A DNA stretch of 64,000 nt, taken from Lachnospiraceae bacterium (GTDB lineage Bacteria > Bacillota > Clostridia > Lachnospirales > Lachnospiraceae). Where the stretch lies: NCBI GenBank assembly GCA_003507655.1, contig DNUZ01000024.1, positions 186,001 through 250,000 on the forward strand, in the 5' to 3' direction. Under the pieces are notes generated by a model. It searched no databases and was not told the DNA's origin. It was given only the letters and a program-made list of their open reading frames with translations. The first letter of the stretch is position 1. Each line of letters opens with the position of its first letter. The position numbers were made by a program, and so were the translations under genes. Shown piece by piece: positions 9,531 to 18,820 of this stretch.

Positions 9531-10733
9531 ATGAAGATTGCAGTAGCAGGAACAGGATATGTAGGATTGTCAATTTCCGTATTACTGGCACAACATAATG
9601 ATGTATATGCCGTGGATATTGTACCGGAAAAAGTGGCAATGATTAATAATAAGAAGTCTCCGATCGTAGACAAGGAGATTGAAGAATATTTAGCGGAAAA
9701 AGAACTTTCCCTGACAGCAACTCTGGATGCAAAAGAAGCATATGCAGATGCAGAGTTTGTAGTGATAGCAACACCGACAAATTATGATGAGAAGAAAAAT
9801 TATTTTGATACCAGTTCCGTAGAGCAGGTCATTGAAACCGTTATGGACATCAATCCAAATGCGATCATGGTCATCAAATCTACAGTTCCGGTAGGATATA
9901 CCAAAAATGTGCGTGCAAAATTCAACTGTGAGAACATCATTTTTGCACCGGAATTTTTAAGAGAGGGACGGGCACTTTATGACAACCTTTATCCGTCCAG
10001 AATTATTGTGGGTGCACCACAGGATGATGAAAGACTCTGTAAGGCAGCAGGAAAGTTCGCAGAACTGATAGCAGAAGGTGCGATCAAAAAAGACATTCCG
10101 ATGCTGTTTACGGATACGACAGAGGCAGAGGCAGTAAAATTATTTGCGAATACTTATTTAGCACTGCGCGTAAGCTTTTTCAACGAGTTAGATACTTATG
10201 CAGAGGTGCATGGGCTCAATACCAAGCAGATCATTGACGGCGTGGGACTTGATCCAAGAATCGGTTCCCATTATAACAATCCGTCCTTTGGTTACGGTGG
10301 ATACTGTCTGCCAAAAGACACCAAACAGTTATTGGCAAATTATCAGGACGTGCCGGAGAATATCATCGAGGCGATCGTAGATGCCAACCGTACCAGAAAA
10401 GATTTCGTAGCAGAGAGAATTTTAGAAAAAGCAGGATTTCCGGAAAAATCCGATGTCAAAGTCGGTGTATACCGTCTGACCATGAAATCCAATTCCGATA
10501 ACTTCCGCCAGTCATCCATACAGGGTGTCATGAAGCGTATCAAAGCCAAAGGCGTAGAAGTCGTAGTATATGAACCGACACTGAACGAAGAGAAATTCTA
10601 TGGAAGCCGTGTGACACATGATTTGGACGCATTTAAGCAGGAATGTGATGTCATTGTAGCAAACCGTTTTACAGACGAATTAGAAGATGTATTTGAAAAA
10701 GTCTACACCAGAGACTTATATATGAGAGATTAA
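9531..10733 (+). CDS. ugd: UDP-glucose/GDP-mannose dehydrogenase family protein, probable UDP-glucose 6-dehydrogenase
   Basis: 400 residues. The N-terminal NAD-binding motif is [23 protein letters not shown] and [10 protein letters not shown] (catalytic Cys about 263) are hallmarks of the family that oxidises the C6 alcohol of a nucleotide sugar to the acid with two NAD+. The length and the F-L-R-E-G motif fit the bacterial UDP-glucose type, giving UDP-glucuronic acid. The ManC/Gmd genes downstream leave GDP-mannose dehydrogenase as an alternative substrate assignment. GTGAGGAAAAG lies before the ATG. First gene of the envelope-sugar run. Confidence 0.88.
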   Translation: MKIAVAGTGYVGLSISVLLAQHNDVYAVDIVPEKVAMINNKKSPIVDKEIEEYLAEKELSLTATLDAKEAYADAEFVVIATPTNYDEKKNYFDTSSVEQVIETVMDINPNAIMVIKSTVPVGYTKNVRAKFNCENIIFAPEFLREGRALYDNLYPSRIIVGAPQDDERLCKAAGKFAELIAEGAIKKDIPMLFTDTTEAEAVKLFANTYLALRVSFFNELDTYAEVHGLNTKQIIDGVGLDPRIGSHYNNPSFGYGGYCLPKDTKQLLANYQDVPENIIEAIVDANRTRKDFVAERILEKAGFPEKSDVKVGVYRLTMKSNSDNFRQSSIQGVMKRIKAKGVEVVVYEPTLNEEKFYGSRVTHDLDAFKQECDVIVANRFTDELEDVFEKVYTRDLYMRD

Positions 10734-10754
10734 AAGGAGAAATGGAGAAGAATT

Positions 10755-11489
10755 ATGTCGACCAGCGTGGTGTTATTGGCGTATAAAGAAGCCGAGAATC
10801 TGAAAATTTTATTGCCACAGATTCATAAAGTGATGGAAAAATTAAAGGACGATTACGAAGTTATAGTAATTGATTCTGCGAAACCATTAGACAACACCAA
10901 AGAGGTATGTGAGAAAAATAATACCCTGTATTATCCGCAGGAAGAGCCGGGATATGCAGGAGCGTTCCGTACCGGTATCAGATATGTAACAAAAAAACGC
11001 ATGTTAGTGTTAGATGCCGATGGTTCCCACAATCCGAAAAATATTGCAGATATCAGCAGAATGTTTGACAGAGGAGGTTATGACATTGTCATAGGTTCAA
11101 GATATACGAAAGGCGGAGTGTCCAATGACTCCAAGACTTCCTATATTATGTCAAAGATTCTTAATACAACCATGCGTCTTTGTCTGGGCATCCGGGCAAA
11201 AGACATTTCCACAAGTTACCGGATGTATGATGCAAAGCAGATCAAAGCGGTAACACTGACACGCAATAATTACGATGTGCTGCAGGAGGTCATCCTGCGG
11301 ATGAAGATCAATAAGCGTGAACAGGGAAAGAAATTAAAAATAGGCGAGACACCGATCACATTTAATAAACGGATGTACGGAGAATCCAAGCGTCAGCTTT
11401 TGAAATTTATCAGAGGCTATATCGTTACGTTGTTTATGCTGATCCGCATAAATCTGGTATCCTTATTAAAAAAATCAAAAAAGAAATAA
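10755..11489 (+). CDS. GT2 family glycosyltransferase (polyprenyl-phosphate glycosyltransferase-like)
   Basis: 244 residues, a GT-A fold of the dolichol-phosphate mannosyltransferase type: V-V-L-L-A-Y-K-E-A-E-N at the N-terminus, I-D-S-A substrate loop, and metal-binding L-D-A-D-G-S-H near residue 92. The C-terminus (about 218-235) is a hydrophobic stretch followed by Lys-rich residues, suggesting loose membrane association. It would move a sugar from GDP- or UDP-donor to a lipid carrier or an acceptor glycan. It sits 21 bp after ugd and 30 bp before manC, so the GDP-mannose or GDP-rhamnose made next door are plausible donors; this is inference. Confidence 0.8.
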   Translation: MSTSVVLLAYKEAENLKILLPQIHKVMEKLKDDYEVIVIDSAKPLDNTKEVCEKNNTLYYPQEEPGYAGAFRTGIRYVTKKRMLVLDADGSHNPKNIADISRMFDRGGYDIVIGSRYTKGGVSNDSKTSYIMSKILNTTMRLCLGIRAKDISTSYRMYDAKQIKAVTLTRNNYDVLQEVILRMKINKREQGKKLKIGETPITFNKRMYGESKRQLLKFIRGYIVTLFMLIRINLVSLLKKSKKK

Positions 11490-11519
11490 TTCTAAAAATA
11501 CAAACAGGAGGACTGATAC

Positions 11520-12590
11520 ATGAAAAAGACAGCCTTGATCATGGCGGGAGGAAGAGGAGAACGTTTCTGGCCAAGAAGCAGAAAACACATGCCGAAACAG
11601 TTTTTGTCTCTGACGGATGATGGAAAGACTATGATACAGCTTACGGTAGAGAGAATCCGGCCACTGGTAGAATTAGAAGACATCTATATTGCAACAAACA
11701 AAGATTACAAGCCGCTTGTATTAGAACAGCTTCCGGGAATCCCGGAGGAGAATATCCTTTGCGAACCAATCGGCAGAAATACGGCACCATGTATCGGATT
11801 AGGTGCAATACACATAGCAAAAAAATATGAGGATGCATTGATGATGGTATTGCCATCAGACCATCTGATCAAATACAATACCATGTTTGTCAACACACTG
11901 TCTGAGGGGTGTGCGGTAGCAGAAAAGGGTGCGAATCTGGTAACGATCGGAATCACCCCGGACTATCCGGAGACCGGTTACGGCTACATCAAGTTCAATC
12001 CTGATAAGACAGACGGTCAGGCATACGAAGTAGAACGTTTTGTAGAAAAACCGAGTTTAGAGGTTGCAAAAGAATACTTAGCAACAGAGGAATACCTCTG
12101 GAACAGTGGAATGTTTGTCTGGAAGATTTCCACGATCTTAGATAATCTGAAAAAATATATGGGTTCTACCTATGAGGGACTGATGAAGATCAAAGATGCC
12201 ATCGGAACACCGGAAGAAGATATTGTACTTGAAAATATTTTCCCTACTTTCCAGTCAGAGTCCATCGACTATGGCATTATGGAAAAGGCATCCAATATCT
12301 ATATCCTGCCGGGAGTATTCGGATGGGACGATGTCGGTTCCTGGTTAGCAGTTGGAAGAATCAAAAAATCCAACGAAAACGGAAATGTAGTAAATGGTAA
12401 TATTATTACTATAAACAGCAAAAATAATATTATAGAGGGAAGTCAGAAGCTGATCGCCACGGTTGGAATCGAAGATCTGATCATTGTAGATACAGAGGAT
12501 GCAACCCTGATCTGCAACAAAAACAGTGCCGGAGATATCAAGAAGGTACTCGAAAACTTAAAGATCTGCAATCGTGATGAGTATATCTAA
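11520..12590 (+). CDS. manC: Mannose-1-phosphate guanylyltransferase
   Basis: 356 residues, the short form without a fused isomerase domain. The nucleotidyltransferase signature M-A-G-G-R-G-E-R-F-W-P-R-S-R-K-H-M-P-K-Q-F spans residues 9 to 29; V-E-K-P near residue 180 and D-V-G-S-W near 280 match the family. It makes GDP-mannose from GTP and mannose-1-phosphate and feeds the Gmd-Rmd pair directly downstream. The isomerase function missing from this short form is supplied by the class I isomerase at 16441. RBS CAGGAGGACTG. Confidence 0.92.
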   Translation: MKKTALIMAGGRGERFWPRSRKHMPKQFLSLTDDGKTMIQLTVERIRPLVELEDIYIATNKDYKPLVLEQLPGIPEENILCEPIGRNTAPCIGLGAIHIAKKYEDALMMVLPSDHLIKYNTMFVNTLSEGCAVAEKGANLVTIGITPDYPETGYGYIKFNPDKTDGQAYEVERFVEKPSLEVAKEYLATEEYLWNSGMFVWKISTILDNLKKYMGSTYEGLMKIKDAIGTPEEDIVLENIFPTFQSESIDYGIMEKASNIYILPGVFGWDDVGSWLAVGRIKKSNENGNVVNGNIITINSKNNIIEGSQKLIATVGIEDLIIVDTEDATLICNKNSAGDIKKVLENLKICNRDEYI

Positions 12591-12638
12591 ATACGAAAGG
12601 TAAAAAGCTTCAAAGGAAGAAAAATAAGGAGAATGAAC

Positions 12639-13670
12639 ATGAAAAACGCATTAATTACAGGAATCACAGGACAGGATGGTTCATACTTAGCAGAACTGTT
12701 ATTAGAAAAAGGTTACAATGTCTACGGAATTATGAGAAGAAAAAGTGTCGTAGATTACGGCAATGTAGACCATATCAAAGACAAGATCAATTTTATCTAT
12801 GCAGATATGACAGACCCGATCTCATTGATTTCTGCAATGAAGATTTCTCAGGCAGATGAAGTATACAATTTAGCAGCACAGTCATTCGTTGCAACTTCCT
12901 GGGATACACCGATCGGAACAGCAGAGATCGATGCATTAGGTGTTACCAATATGTTAGAAGCGATCCGTACCGTAAAACCAAGCTGCCGTTTCTATCAGGC
13001 ATCTACTTCCGAAATGTTTGGAAAAGTACAGGAGATCCCACAGAAAGAGACCACACCGTTCTATCCGAGAAGTCCATACGGAGTAGCAAAACTTTACGGA
13101 CACTGGATTACAAAGAACTACCGTGAGAGTTACGGACTGTATGCATGCAGCGGAATCTTATTCAACCATGAGAGTGAGAGAAGAGGAAAAGAATTTGTAA
13201 CCCGTAAGATCACAGATGCAGTAGCGAGAATTAAACATGGTGTACAGGATCATTTAGAGCTTGGAAACATGGATGCAAAGCGTGACTGGGGTCATTCAAA
13301 AGACTACGTCAGAGCAATGTGGTTAATGCTTCAGCAGGAAGAGGCAGATGATTATGTGATCGCAACCAACGAGACAAGAACCGTCCGTGAATTTGTAGAG
13401 ACAGCATTTGCACAGGCAGGAATCGAGATCGCATGGGAAGGAAGCGGCGTAGACGAGGTCGGAAAAGACAAAGCAACCGGAAAAGTTTTAGTCAAAGTCA
13501 ATCCAAAATTCTTCCGCCCGGCAGAAGTAGAACTTTTAATCGGAGATCCGAAAAAAGCAGAGACAACACTTGGCTGGAAACGTGAAATCGCATTCCCGGA
13601 ATTAGTAGAGCGTATGGTGAAAAATGACATGGCTCTTGTAGAAGAAGAAATTAAAATCCGGAATATTTAA
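12639..13670 (+). CDS. gmd: GDP-mannose 4,6-dehydratase
   Basis: An extended SDR of 343 residues from ATG 12639. An upstream in-frame ATG at 12633 lies 1 nt from the AAGGAG (12626-12631) and is too close, so 12639 is preferred. Motifs: [12 protein letters not shown] (NAD(P) site), A-A-Q-S-F-V, the T-S-E-M-F-G segment near 127 and catalytic Y-x-x-x-K in Y-G-V-A-K near 150. It converts GDP-D-mannose to GDP-4-keto-6-deoxy-D-mannose, the branch point to GDP-D-rhamnose, GDP-L-fucose or GDP-perosamine. The reductase type next door points to D-rhamnose. Confidence 0.93.
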   Translation: MKNALITGITGQDGSYLAELLLEKGYNVYGIMRRKSVVDYGNVDHIKDKINFIYADMTDPISLISAMKISQADEVYNLAAQSFVATSWDTPIGTAEIDALGVTNMLEAIRTVKPSCRFYQASTSEMFGKVQEIPQKETTPFYPRSPYGVAKLYGHWITKNYRESYGLYACSGILFNHESERRGKEFVTRKITDAVARIKHGVQDHLELGNMDAKRDWGHSKDYVRAMWLMLQQEEADDYVIATNETRTVREFVETAFAQAGIEIAWEGSGVDEVGKDKATGKVLVKVNPKFFRPAEVELLIGDPKKAETTLGWKREIAFPELVERMVKNDMALVEEEIKIRNI

Positions 13671-13683
13671 TAGGGACGAAAAT

Positions 13684-14625
13684 ATGAAAGCATTGATTAT
13701 AGGTGGAGCAGGCTTTGTAGGTGCTTACCTGATGCGTTATTTAAAAGAAGAACTTCATATGGAAGTTACGGTTACAAAGATGCCGCAGGAGCAGATAGAG
13801 GCAGAGAATGTCAAAGTATGTGATCTGGACATTTTAAAAAAAGATGACATTACCGGGCTTTTTAAGGCAGAACAGCCGGACTGGATCTTTCACTTAGCAG
13901 CCCAGAGCTCTGTCAGTGTTTCCTGGAAGAATCCGGCGCTGACGATCGACGTAAACGTCAAGGGCGGCTCGAATGTATTAGAAGCATTTCGGGAATCCGG
14001 CATCAAAGCAAGAATGTTACTGATCGGTTCCGGTGAGGAATACGGACACATTCTGCCGGAGGAGACACCGATTAAAGAAGATAACTGCAGCAGACCGGGC
14101 AACATCTATGCGGCAACGAAAGCATGCCAGAATATGCTTGGAAAAATCTATGCGGATGCTTACGGATTAGATGTGATGATGGTCCGGGCATTTAACCATA
14201 TCGGACCAAACCAGACACCGATGTTTGTCGTAGCAGACTTCTGTCAACAGGCAGCAGAGATTGAAGCCGGAAAAAGAGAGCCTGTCATGCGGGTTGGAAA
14301 TCTGAGTGCCAAGAGAGATTTTACGGATGTCAGAGATGTCATTCGTGCCTATGCATTGATTATGGAGCATGGAAAGGCAGGAGAGACATACAATGTCGGA
14401 AGTGGACATGCTGTTTCCATTCAGCAGATTTTAGATACGATCATCTCATTATCCAAAGCAGATATCAAGGTAGAGGTAGACCCGGAAAAATTAAGACCGG
14501 TCGATGTGCCAATCATAGAGGCAGATATCCATAAGCTGGTGGAGTGTACCGGCTGGAAACGGGGGATTCCATTAGAGCGTACGATAGAAGAGACATTAGA
14601 TTATTGGCGTAAAGAGGTAAAATAA
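13684..14625 (+). CDS. rmd: GDP-4-keto-6-deoxy-D-mannose reductase (GDP-D-rhamnose synthase type)
   Basis: 313-residue extended SDR with G-G-A-G-F-V-G near the N-terminus, A-A-Q-S-S-V-S-V-S-W, I-G-S-G-E-E-Y-G and Y-A-A-T-K-A (catalytic Tyr/Lys near 141/145), plus N-H-I-G-P-N-Q near 176. These fit Rmd better than GDP-fucose synthase (Fcl), which is also a C3/C5 epimerase. It would reduce the Gmd product at C4 to GDP-D-rhamnose; GDP-6-deoxytalose is possible for close homologues. It starts 13 bp after gmd, and its TAA abuts the ATG of the next gene, indicating tight coupling. Confidence 0.82.
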   Translation: MKALIIGGAGFVGAYLMRYLKEELHMEVTVTKMPQEQIEAENVKVCDLDILKKDDITGLFKAEQPDWIFHLAAQSSVSVSWKNPALTIDVNVKGGSNVLEAFRESGIKARMLLIGSGEEYGHILPEETPIKEDNCSRPGNIYAATKACQNMLGKIYADAYGLDVMMVRAFNHIGPNQTPMFVVADFCQQAAEIEAGKREPVMRVGNLSAKRDFTDVRDVIRAYALIMEHGKAGETYNVGSGHAVSIQQILDTIISLSKADIKVEVDPEKLRPVDVPIIEADIHKLVECTGWKRGIPLERTIEETLDYWRKEVK

Positions 14626-16350
14626 ATGGATTATATGAAAATATATCAGCAGTGGTGCAGTGATCCTTATTTTGATGATGCGACCAAAGCTGAACTGAAA
14701 GCGATAGAGAACAATAAAGAAGAGATAGAAGACAGATTTTACCGTCAGTTAGAATTTGGAACAGGCGGACTGCGTGGAGTGATCGGAGCCGGAACAAACC
14801 GTATGAACATCTACACAGTGCGTCAGGCGACACAGGGACTGGCAAATTATGTTCTGAGTCAGAACGGACAGGAAAAAGGTGTTGCAATTGCCTATGACTC
14901 CAGAAGAATGTCTACGGAATTTGCAACAGAAGCGGCACTCTGCTTAAATGCAAATGGAATCAAGACCTACATTTTTGACAGCCTGCGTCCGACACCGGAA
15001 TTATCTTTTGCAGTGCGGGAGCTGCATTGTATTGCAGGAATTGTCATTACGGCAAGCCACAACCCACGCGAGTATAACGGATATAAAGTATACTGGGAGG
15101 ATGGTGCGCAGATTACACCGCCGCATGATAAGAATATCTTAGCAGAAGTTGCTAAAGTAACGGAGTTCTCCGAGGTAAAGACCATGGAAAAAGAAGAAGC
15201 CGTAAAAGCAGGACTTTTCCATGTCATTGATGCATCCTTAGATGACCGTTATATGGAAGAGTTGAAAAAACAGAGTATTCATCCGGAAATCATCAAAGCA
15301 ATGGCAAAAGATATCCGGATTGTATACACACCTCTTCACGGAACAGGAAATCTTCCGGTGCGAAGAGTGTTAAAAGAGTTAGGATTTGAACAGGTCTATG
15401 TAGTGCCGGAGCAGGAAAAACCGGATGGTAACTTCCCAACGGTATCCTATCCGAACCCGGAAGATCCGAAAGCATTTGAGTTAGCATTAAAGTTAGCTAA
15501 AGAAAAAGATGCAGATATTGTCTTAGCCACAGATCCGGATGCAGACCGTCTCGGCGTATACTGTAAAGATACCGTAAACGGCGGCTACATTTCCTTTACG
15601 GGAAATATGTCCGGTATGCTGATTGCAGAGTACATCTTAAGAGAGCGTACCGAAAATGGTACCATGCCGGAAAAACCGGCGTTGGTAGAAACAATCGTAA
15701 CTACCGACATGGCAAAGGCGATCGCAAAAACATATGGTGTTCATCTGATCGAAGTACTGACCGGATTCAAATTTATCGGAGAACAGATCAAGTGGTTTGA
15801 GGAGCAGAATACATATCACTATGTATTTGGCTTAGAAGAGAGCTACGGATGTCTTGCAGGAACCTATGCAAGAGATAAAGATGCCTGCGTTGCAGTCATG
15901 ATGCTTTGTGAAGTGGCAGCTTACTGCAAGTCCCAAGGAAAGACACTTTGGGATGCCATGCTTGATATGTATGAAAAATACGGTTATTATAAGGAAGGAC
16001 TTGCCACGATCACCTTAAAGGGAATAGATGGAGCACAGCAGATCCGGGATATGATGGACAAGGTAAGAAAAGAACCGCCATCAGAATTTGGAAGATTCAA
16101 AGTGCAGGCAGTCCGTGATTATAAGGCGGATACCAGAACCGATTTAGCAACAGGAAAGACAGAGTCTACCGGACTTCCGAATTCCAATGTACTGTATTAT
16201 GAATTAAGTGATGGTGCATGGTGCTGCGTTCGTCCGTCCGGAACAGAACCAAAAATCAAATTTTATTTTGGAGTAAAAGGTGACAGTCTCGAGAGTTCCA
16301 AAGAGCAGTTACAGGAGCTTGAAGATGCACTGATGAAAAAGTTTAAATAG
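14626..16350 (+). CDS. Phosphoglucomutase/phosphomannomutase
   Basis: 574 residues, the length of PgcA-type alpha-D-phosphohexomutases. Visible sites: the phosphoserine loop T-A-S-H-N-P-R-E-Y-N-G-Y-K near residue 145, metal loop D-P-D-A-D-R-L-G near 305, sugar-binding G-L-E-E-S-Y-G near 405, and phosphate-binding R-P-S-G-T-E-P-K near 530. It interconverts hexose 6- and 1-phosphates. In this cluster it can supply mannose-1-P for ManC and glucose-1-P for UDP-glucose. It begins at the base after the rmd stop codon, so it is translationally coupled. Confidence 0.9.
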   Translation: MDYMKIYQQWCSDPYFDDATKAELKAIENNKEEIEDRFYRQLEFGTGGLRGVIGAGTNRMNIYTVRQATQGLANYVLSQNGQEKGVAIAYDSRRMSTEFATEAALCLNANGIKTYIFDSLRPTPELSFAVRELHCIAGIVITASHNPREYNGYKVYWEDGAQITPPHDKNILAEVAKVTEFSEVKTMEKEEAVKAGLFHVIDASLDDRYMEELKKQSIHPEIIKAMAKDIRIVYTPLHGTGNLPVRRVLKELGFEQVYVVPEQEKPDGNFPTVSYPNPEDPKAFELALKLAKEKDADIVLATDPDADRLGVYCKDTVNGGYISFTGNMSGMLIAEYILRERTENGTMPEKPALVETIVTTDMAKAIAKTYGVHLIEVLTGFKFIGEQIKWFEEQNTYHYVFGLEESYGCLAGTYARDKDACVAVMMLCEVAAYCKSQGKTLWDAMLDMYEKYGYYKEGLATITLKGIDGAQQIRDMMDKVRKEPPSEFGRFKVQAVRDYKADTRTDLATGKTESTGLPNSNVLYYELSDGAWCCVRPSGTEPKIKFYFGVKGDSLESSKEQLQELEDALMKKFK

Positions 16351-16356
16351 CAGAGG

Positions 16357-16393
16357 GGTGAGGGTGTTGTCACAGGCATCCTCACCATTTTTA
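16357..16393 (+). terminator. Terminator after the phosphohexomutase
   Basis: GGTGAGGGTG (16357-16366) pairs with CATCCTCACC (16377-16386), followed by ATTTTTA. It may attenuate rather than end the run, since manA follows in the same direction 50 bp later. Confidence 0.75.
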
Positions 16394-16440
16394 GGAAATT
16401 TCAGAAAAGAAATACAAGCAATATAATAGAAGGAAGAAGT

Positions 16441-17388
16441 ATGGAGAAAATCATAAAACTTGCTCCCTCCTATAAGGATTATCTTTGGGGAGGCACAAAG
16501 TTAAGAGAGGATTACGGAAAGAGCAGTACCTGTGAAAAAGTGGCAGAGAGCTGGGAAATTTCCTGCCATCCTGACGGACCATCTTTTATAGCCGAAGGCG
16601 AACAGGAGGGAATGCCGTTAGAGGATTATATCGCAGAACACAGAGAAGCCATTTTAGGAGAGCAGGGAAGCCGATATGCTTCATTTCCGATCCTGTGCAA
16701 ATTTATTGATGCAAAACAAAAGCTGTCGATACAGGTACATCCCGATGATGCCTATGCAAAAGCGGCTGGGATGGACAACGGAAAGACAGAACTCTGGTAT
16801 ATTGTAGAATGTGACGAGGATGCTTATATCTATTTTGGTGTCAATCGAGACATGACCAAAGAAGAGTTTAAAAGACGTATTGAAGAAAATACGGTCTTAG
16901 AAGTTCTGAATAAAGTGCCGGTACACAAAGGAGATTATTTCCTAGTGGAGGCAGGGACGATCCATGCGATCGGAGCAGGAATCATCATCTATGAGATCCA
17001 GCAGAATTCAAACTGTACTTTCCGGGTCTATGACTACGACAGAAGGGATGCGGATGGAAATCCTAGAAAGCTGCACATTGCGGAAGCGATCGAAGTCAGC
17101 AACTTAAAGAAAAAAGAAGTTTCCATACCGGTAAAGACAGGACAGGAGAAAACAATCCTTGGACGATGCGATTATTTTACGGCAGTAAGATATGAGTGTC
17201 AGGAAGAGTTAAAGATAGAGAACTGCAAAGATTCATTTGTAACGTTAACCATTATGGAAGGCTGTATGAAGTTACGGGTTGCCGGAGAGGAAAAAACAGG
17301 AAAAAAAGGCGAAAGTTTTTTTATACCTGCGGATTCCGGTGCCATAGAGGTGCAGGGTAACGGCGTATTTATCACAGTTCAGACATAA
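16441..17388 (+). CDS. manA: Class I mannose-6-phosphate isomerase
   Basis: 315 residues, the short Bacillus/Clostridia form. The zinc site is visible: Q-V-H-P-D-D near residue 98 (Gln and His), a Glu in the following strand (K-T-E-L-W-Y near 115) and a His in A-G-T-I-H-A-I-G near 172. L-W-G-G is near the N-terminus. It interconverts fructose-6-P and mannose-6-P and so opens the route to GDP-mannose with the mutase and ManC upstream. RBS AGAAGGAAGAAGT precedes the ATG. Confidence 0.92.
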   Translation: MEKIIKLAPSYKDYLWGGTKLREDYGKSSTCEKVAESWEISCHPDGPSFIAEGEQEGMPLEDYIAEHREAILGEQGSRYASFPILCKFIDAKQKLSIQVHPDDAYAKAAGMDNGKTELWYIVECDEDAYIYFGVNRDMTKEEFKRRIEENTVLEVLNKVPVHKGDYFLVEAGTIHAIGAGIIIYEIQQNSNCTFRVYDYDRRDADGNPRKLHIAEAIEVSNLKKKEVSIPVKTGQEKTILGRCDYFTAVRYECQEELKIENCKDSFVTLTIMEGCMKLRVAGEEKTGKKGESFFIPADSGAIEVQGNGVFITVQT

Positions 17389-17407
17389 GTCAGGGAGGGA
17401 AAATGCT

Positions 17408-17617
17408 ATGAAGATTTATATCTGCCCGGAATGCGGACAGTTCCGAGAGGCATCCAGAAGGAAGGAAGTCATCTGTTACCGATGTGAGAACGAAGTACAG
17501 ATGCAGCCCATCAAATTGTCGATGGAAGAATATTTTAACATGACAAAAGAGGAACGGGAGGAATACTCCAAAAGCTGGCTGTACATACATGAGTGTTTGC
17601 ATAAAAAGAAAAATTAA
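17408..17617 (+). CDS. Small zinc-ribbon protein
   Basis: 69 residues with C-P-E-C near residues 6-9 and C-Y-R-C near 23-26, a four-cysteine zinc ribbon about 14 residues apart, and one more Cys near the C-terminus. The rest is acidic helix (M-T-K-E-E-R-E-E-Y). The RBS GGGAGGGAAA is good. It lies 19 bp after manA and before an LCP protein. I do not recognise a named family; a nucleic-acid or protein-binding role is possible but not shown. Confidence 0.7.
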   Translation: MKIYICPECGQFREASRRKEVICYRCENEVQMQPIKLSMEEYFNMTKEEREEYSKSWLYIHECLHKKKN

Positions 17618-17689
17618 GAAAAAAATAATTGTATTTTATTCACAGTTCCTGTATGATAAGCAAAAATAATTAAAAAATAAGGTGAGAAA

Positions 17690-18775
17690 ATGGGAGATAC
17701 AAAGAAAAAAAAGAAAACAACAAAAAAACAGCGTGCAAAACGCAGAAAAGTAATGTTTATTGTTGAGATTGTAATACTGTTAATACTGTTAGCAGCAGTT
17801 TTTGTCTGGCTGAAATTAGAAAAAATTGACTATAATAAGCTGGATGAGGATGATATCTTAATGAATGATCTAGACGATAGTACCGATGAAGTCATGGGAA
17901 AATATACGGTCATTGCATTGTTCGGACTGGACAACCGTGACAATGGAACTTATGAATCCGGTAACTCTGATACGATCATGCTTGCAAGTATCAACAATGA
18001 TTCTAAAGAAGTCAAACTGGTATCCATATACCGTGATACTTATCTGAATGTAAAAGATGATACTTATGCAAAAATGAACTCTGCGTACCAGAGAGGCGGC
18101 CCAAAGCAGGCAATCGAAGCCCTGAATACAAACTTAGACTTAAAGATCACAAAATATGTGGCCGTTGACTTTAATGCACTGGTAGAAACCATCGACCTGA
18201 TCGGAGGAGTCGACATTGATGTTACTCCACAGGAAGTTGCAAAGATCAACGAATATTCCGGAGAAGTTGCACAGGTAACCGGAAAGAAAAATACAACCTT
18301 AAGCGGTTCCGGAGTACTTCATTTAAATGGTGTACAGGCTACAGCATATGCACGAATCCGTAAGCTGGCAGGAGATGACTATAAGAGAACCGAACGTCAG
18401 AGAACCGTTATTGAGGCAATGATAACAAAAGTTCAAAAATCAGGTGTCACAACGATTAACAGTGTCGTTGATGAAGTGTTTGATGATATCAGTACCAACA
18501 TTACACCAAAACAGATGTTATCCTTAGGAAGCCATGCATTAAGTTATAAAATGGTAGACAATTCAGGATTCCCATTTGAGTTAAAGACCAAAAACATGGG
18601 CAAACGCGGCGATTGTGTCATTCCGTTGGATTTAGAGACAAACGTTATCGAGCTGCATGAATACCTGTTTGGTTCGGACACATATACTCCGACCGACAGT
18701 GTAAAAGAAAAAAGCAAACAGATTATTAACGATACCGGTTATACAAAAGAGACAGAAGCAGTAAAAATACAGTAA
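17690..18775 (+). CDS. LCP (LytR-CpsA-Psr) family glycopolymer transferase
   Basis: 361 residues. A Lys/Arg-rich cytosolic tail (1-20) is followed by one membrane helix (about 21-42), then an extracellular LCP domain. Conserved features: G-L-D-N-R-D near 85, S-D-T-I-M-L-A-S near 100, S-I-Y-R-D-T near 120 and I-D-L-I-G-G-V-D-I near 170, with the Arg/Asp residues that bind the polyprenyl pyrophosphate and Mg2+. LCP enzymes attach teichoic acids or capsule from lipid carriers to peptidoglycan. Its place after the GDP-rhamnose and UDP-GlcA genes suggests that it anchors the polymer made from them. Confidence 0.9.
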   Translation: MGDTKKKKKTTKKQRAKRRKVMFIVEIVILLILLAAVFVWLKLEKIDYNKLDEDDILMNDLDDSTDEVMGKYTVIALFGLDNRDNGTYESGNSDTIMLASINNDSKEVKLVSIYRDTYLNVKDDTYAKMNSAYQRGGPKQAIEALNTNLDLKITKYVAVDFNALVETIDLIGGVDIDVTPQEVAKINEYSGEVAQVTGKKNTTLSGSGVLHLNGVQATAYARIRKLAGDDYKRTERQRTVIEAMITKVQKSGVTTINSVVDEVFDDISTNITPKQMLSLGSHALSYKMVDNSGFPFELKTKNMGKRGDCVIPLDLETNVIELHEYLFGSDTYTPTDSVKEKSKQIINDTGYTKETEAVKIQ

Positions 18776-18820
18776 GAACTTTTTTGCAGGTAGTGAAAAC
18801 AACATATGGAGGAATTTTGT

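Noticed and set aside
18806-18820. Start of GlmS at the earlier ATG
   Set aside because: It would add five residues before the catalytic Cys, which must be N-terminal after Met removal; the GGAGG fits the later ATG.
18776-18820. glmS ribozyme upstream of glmS
   Set aside because: Only 45 bp separate the stop of the LCP gene from glmS, too short for the ribozyme, and its core is not seen in the end of the LCP gene.
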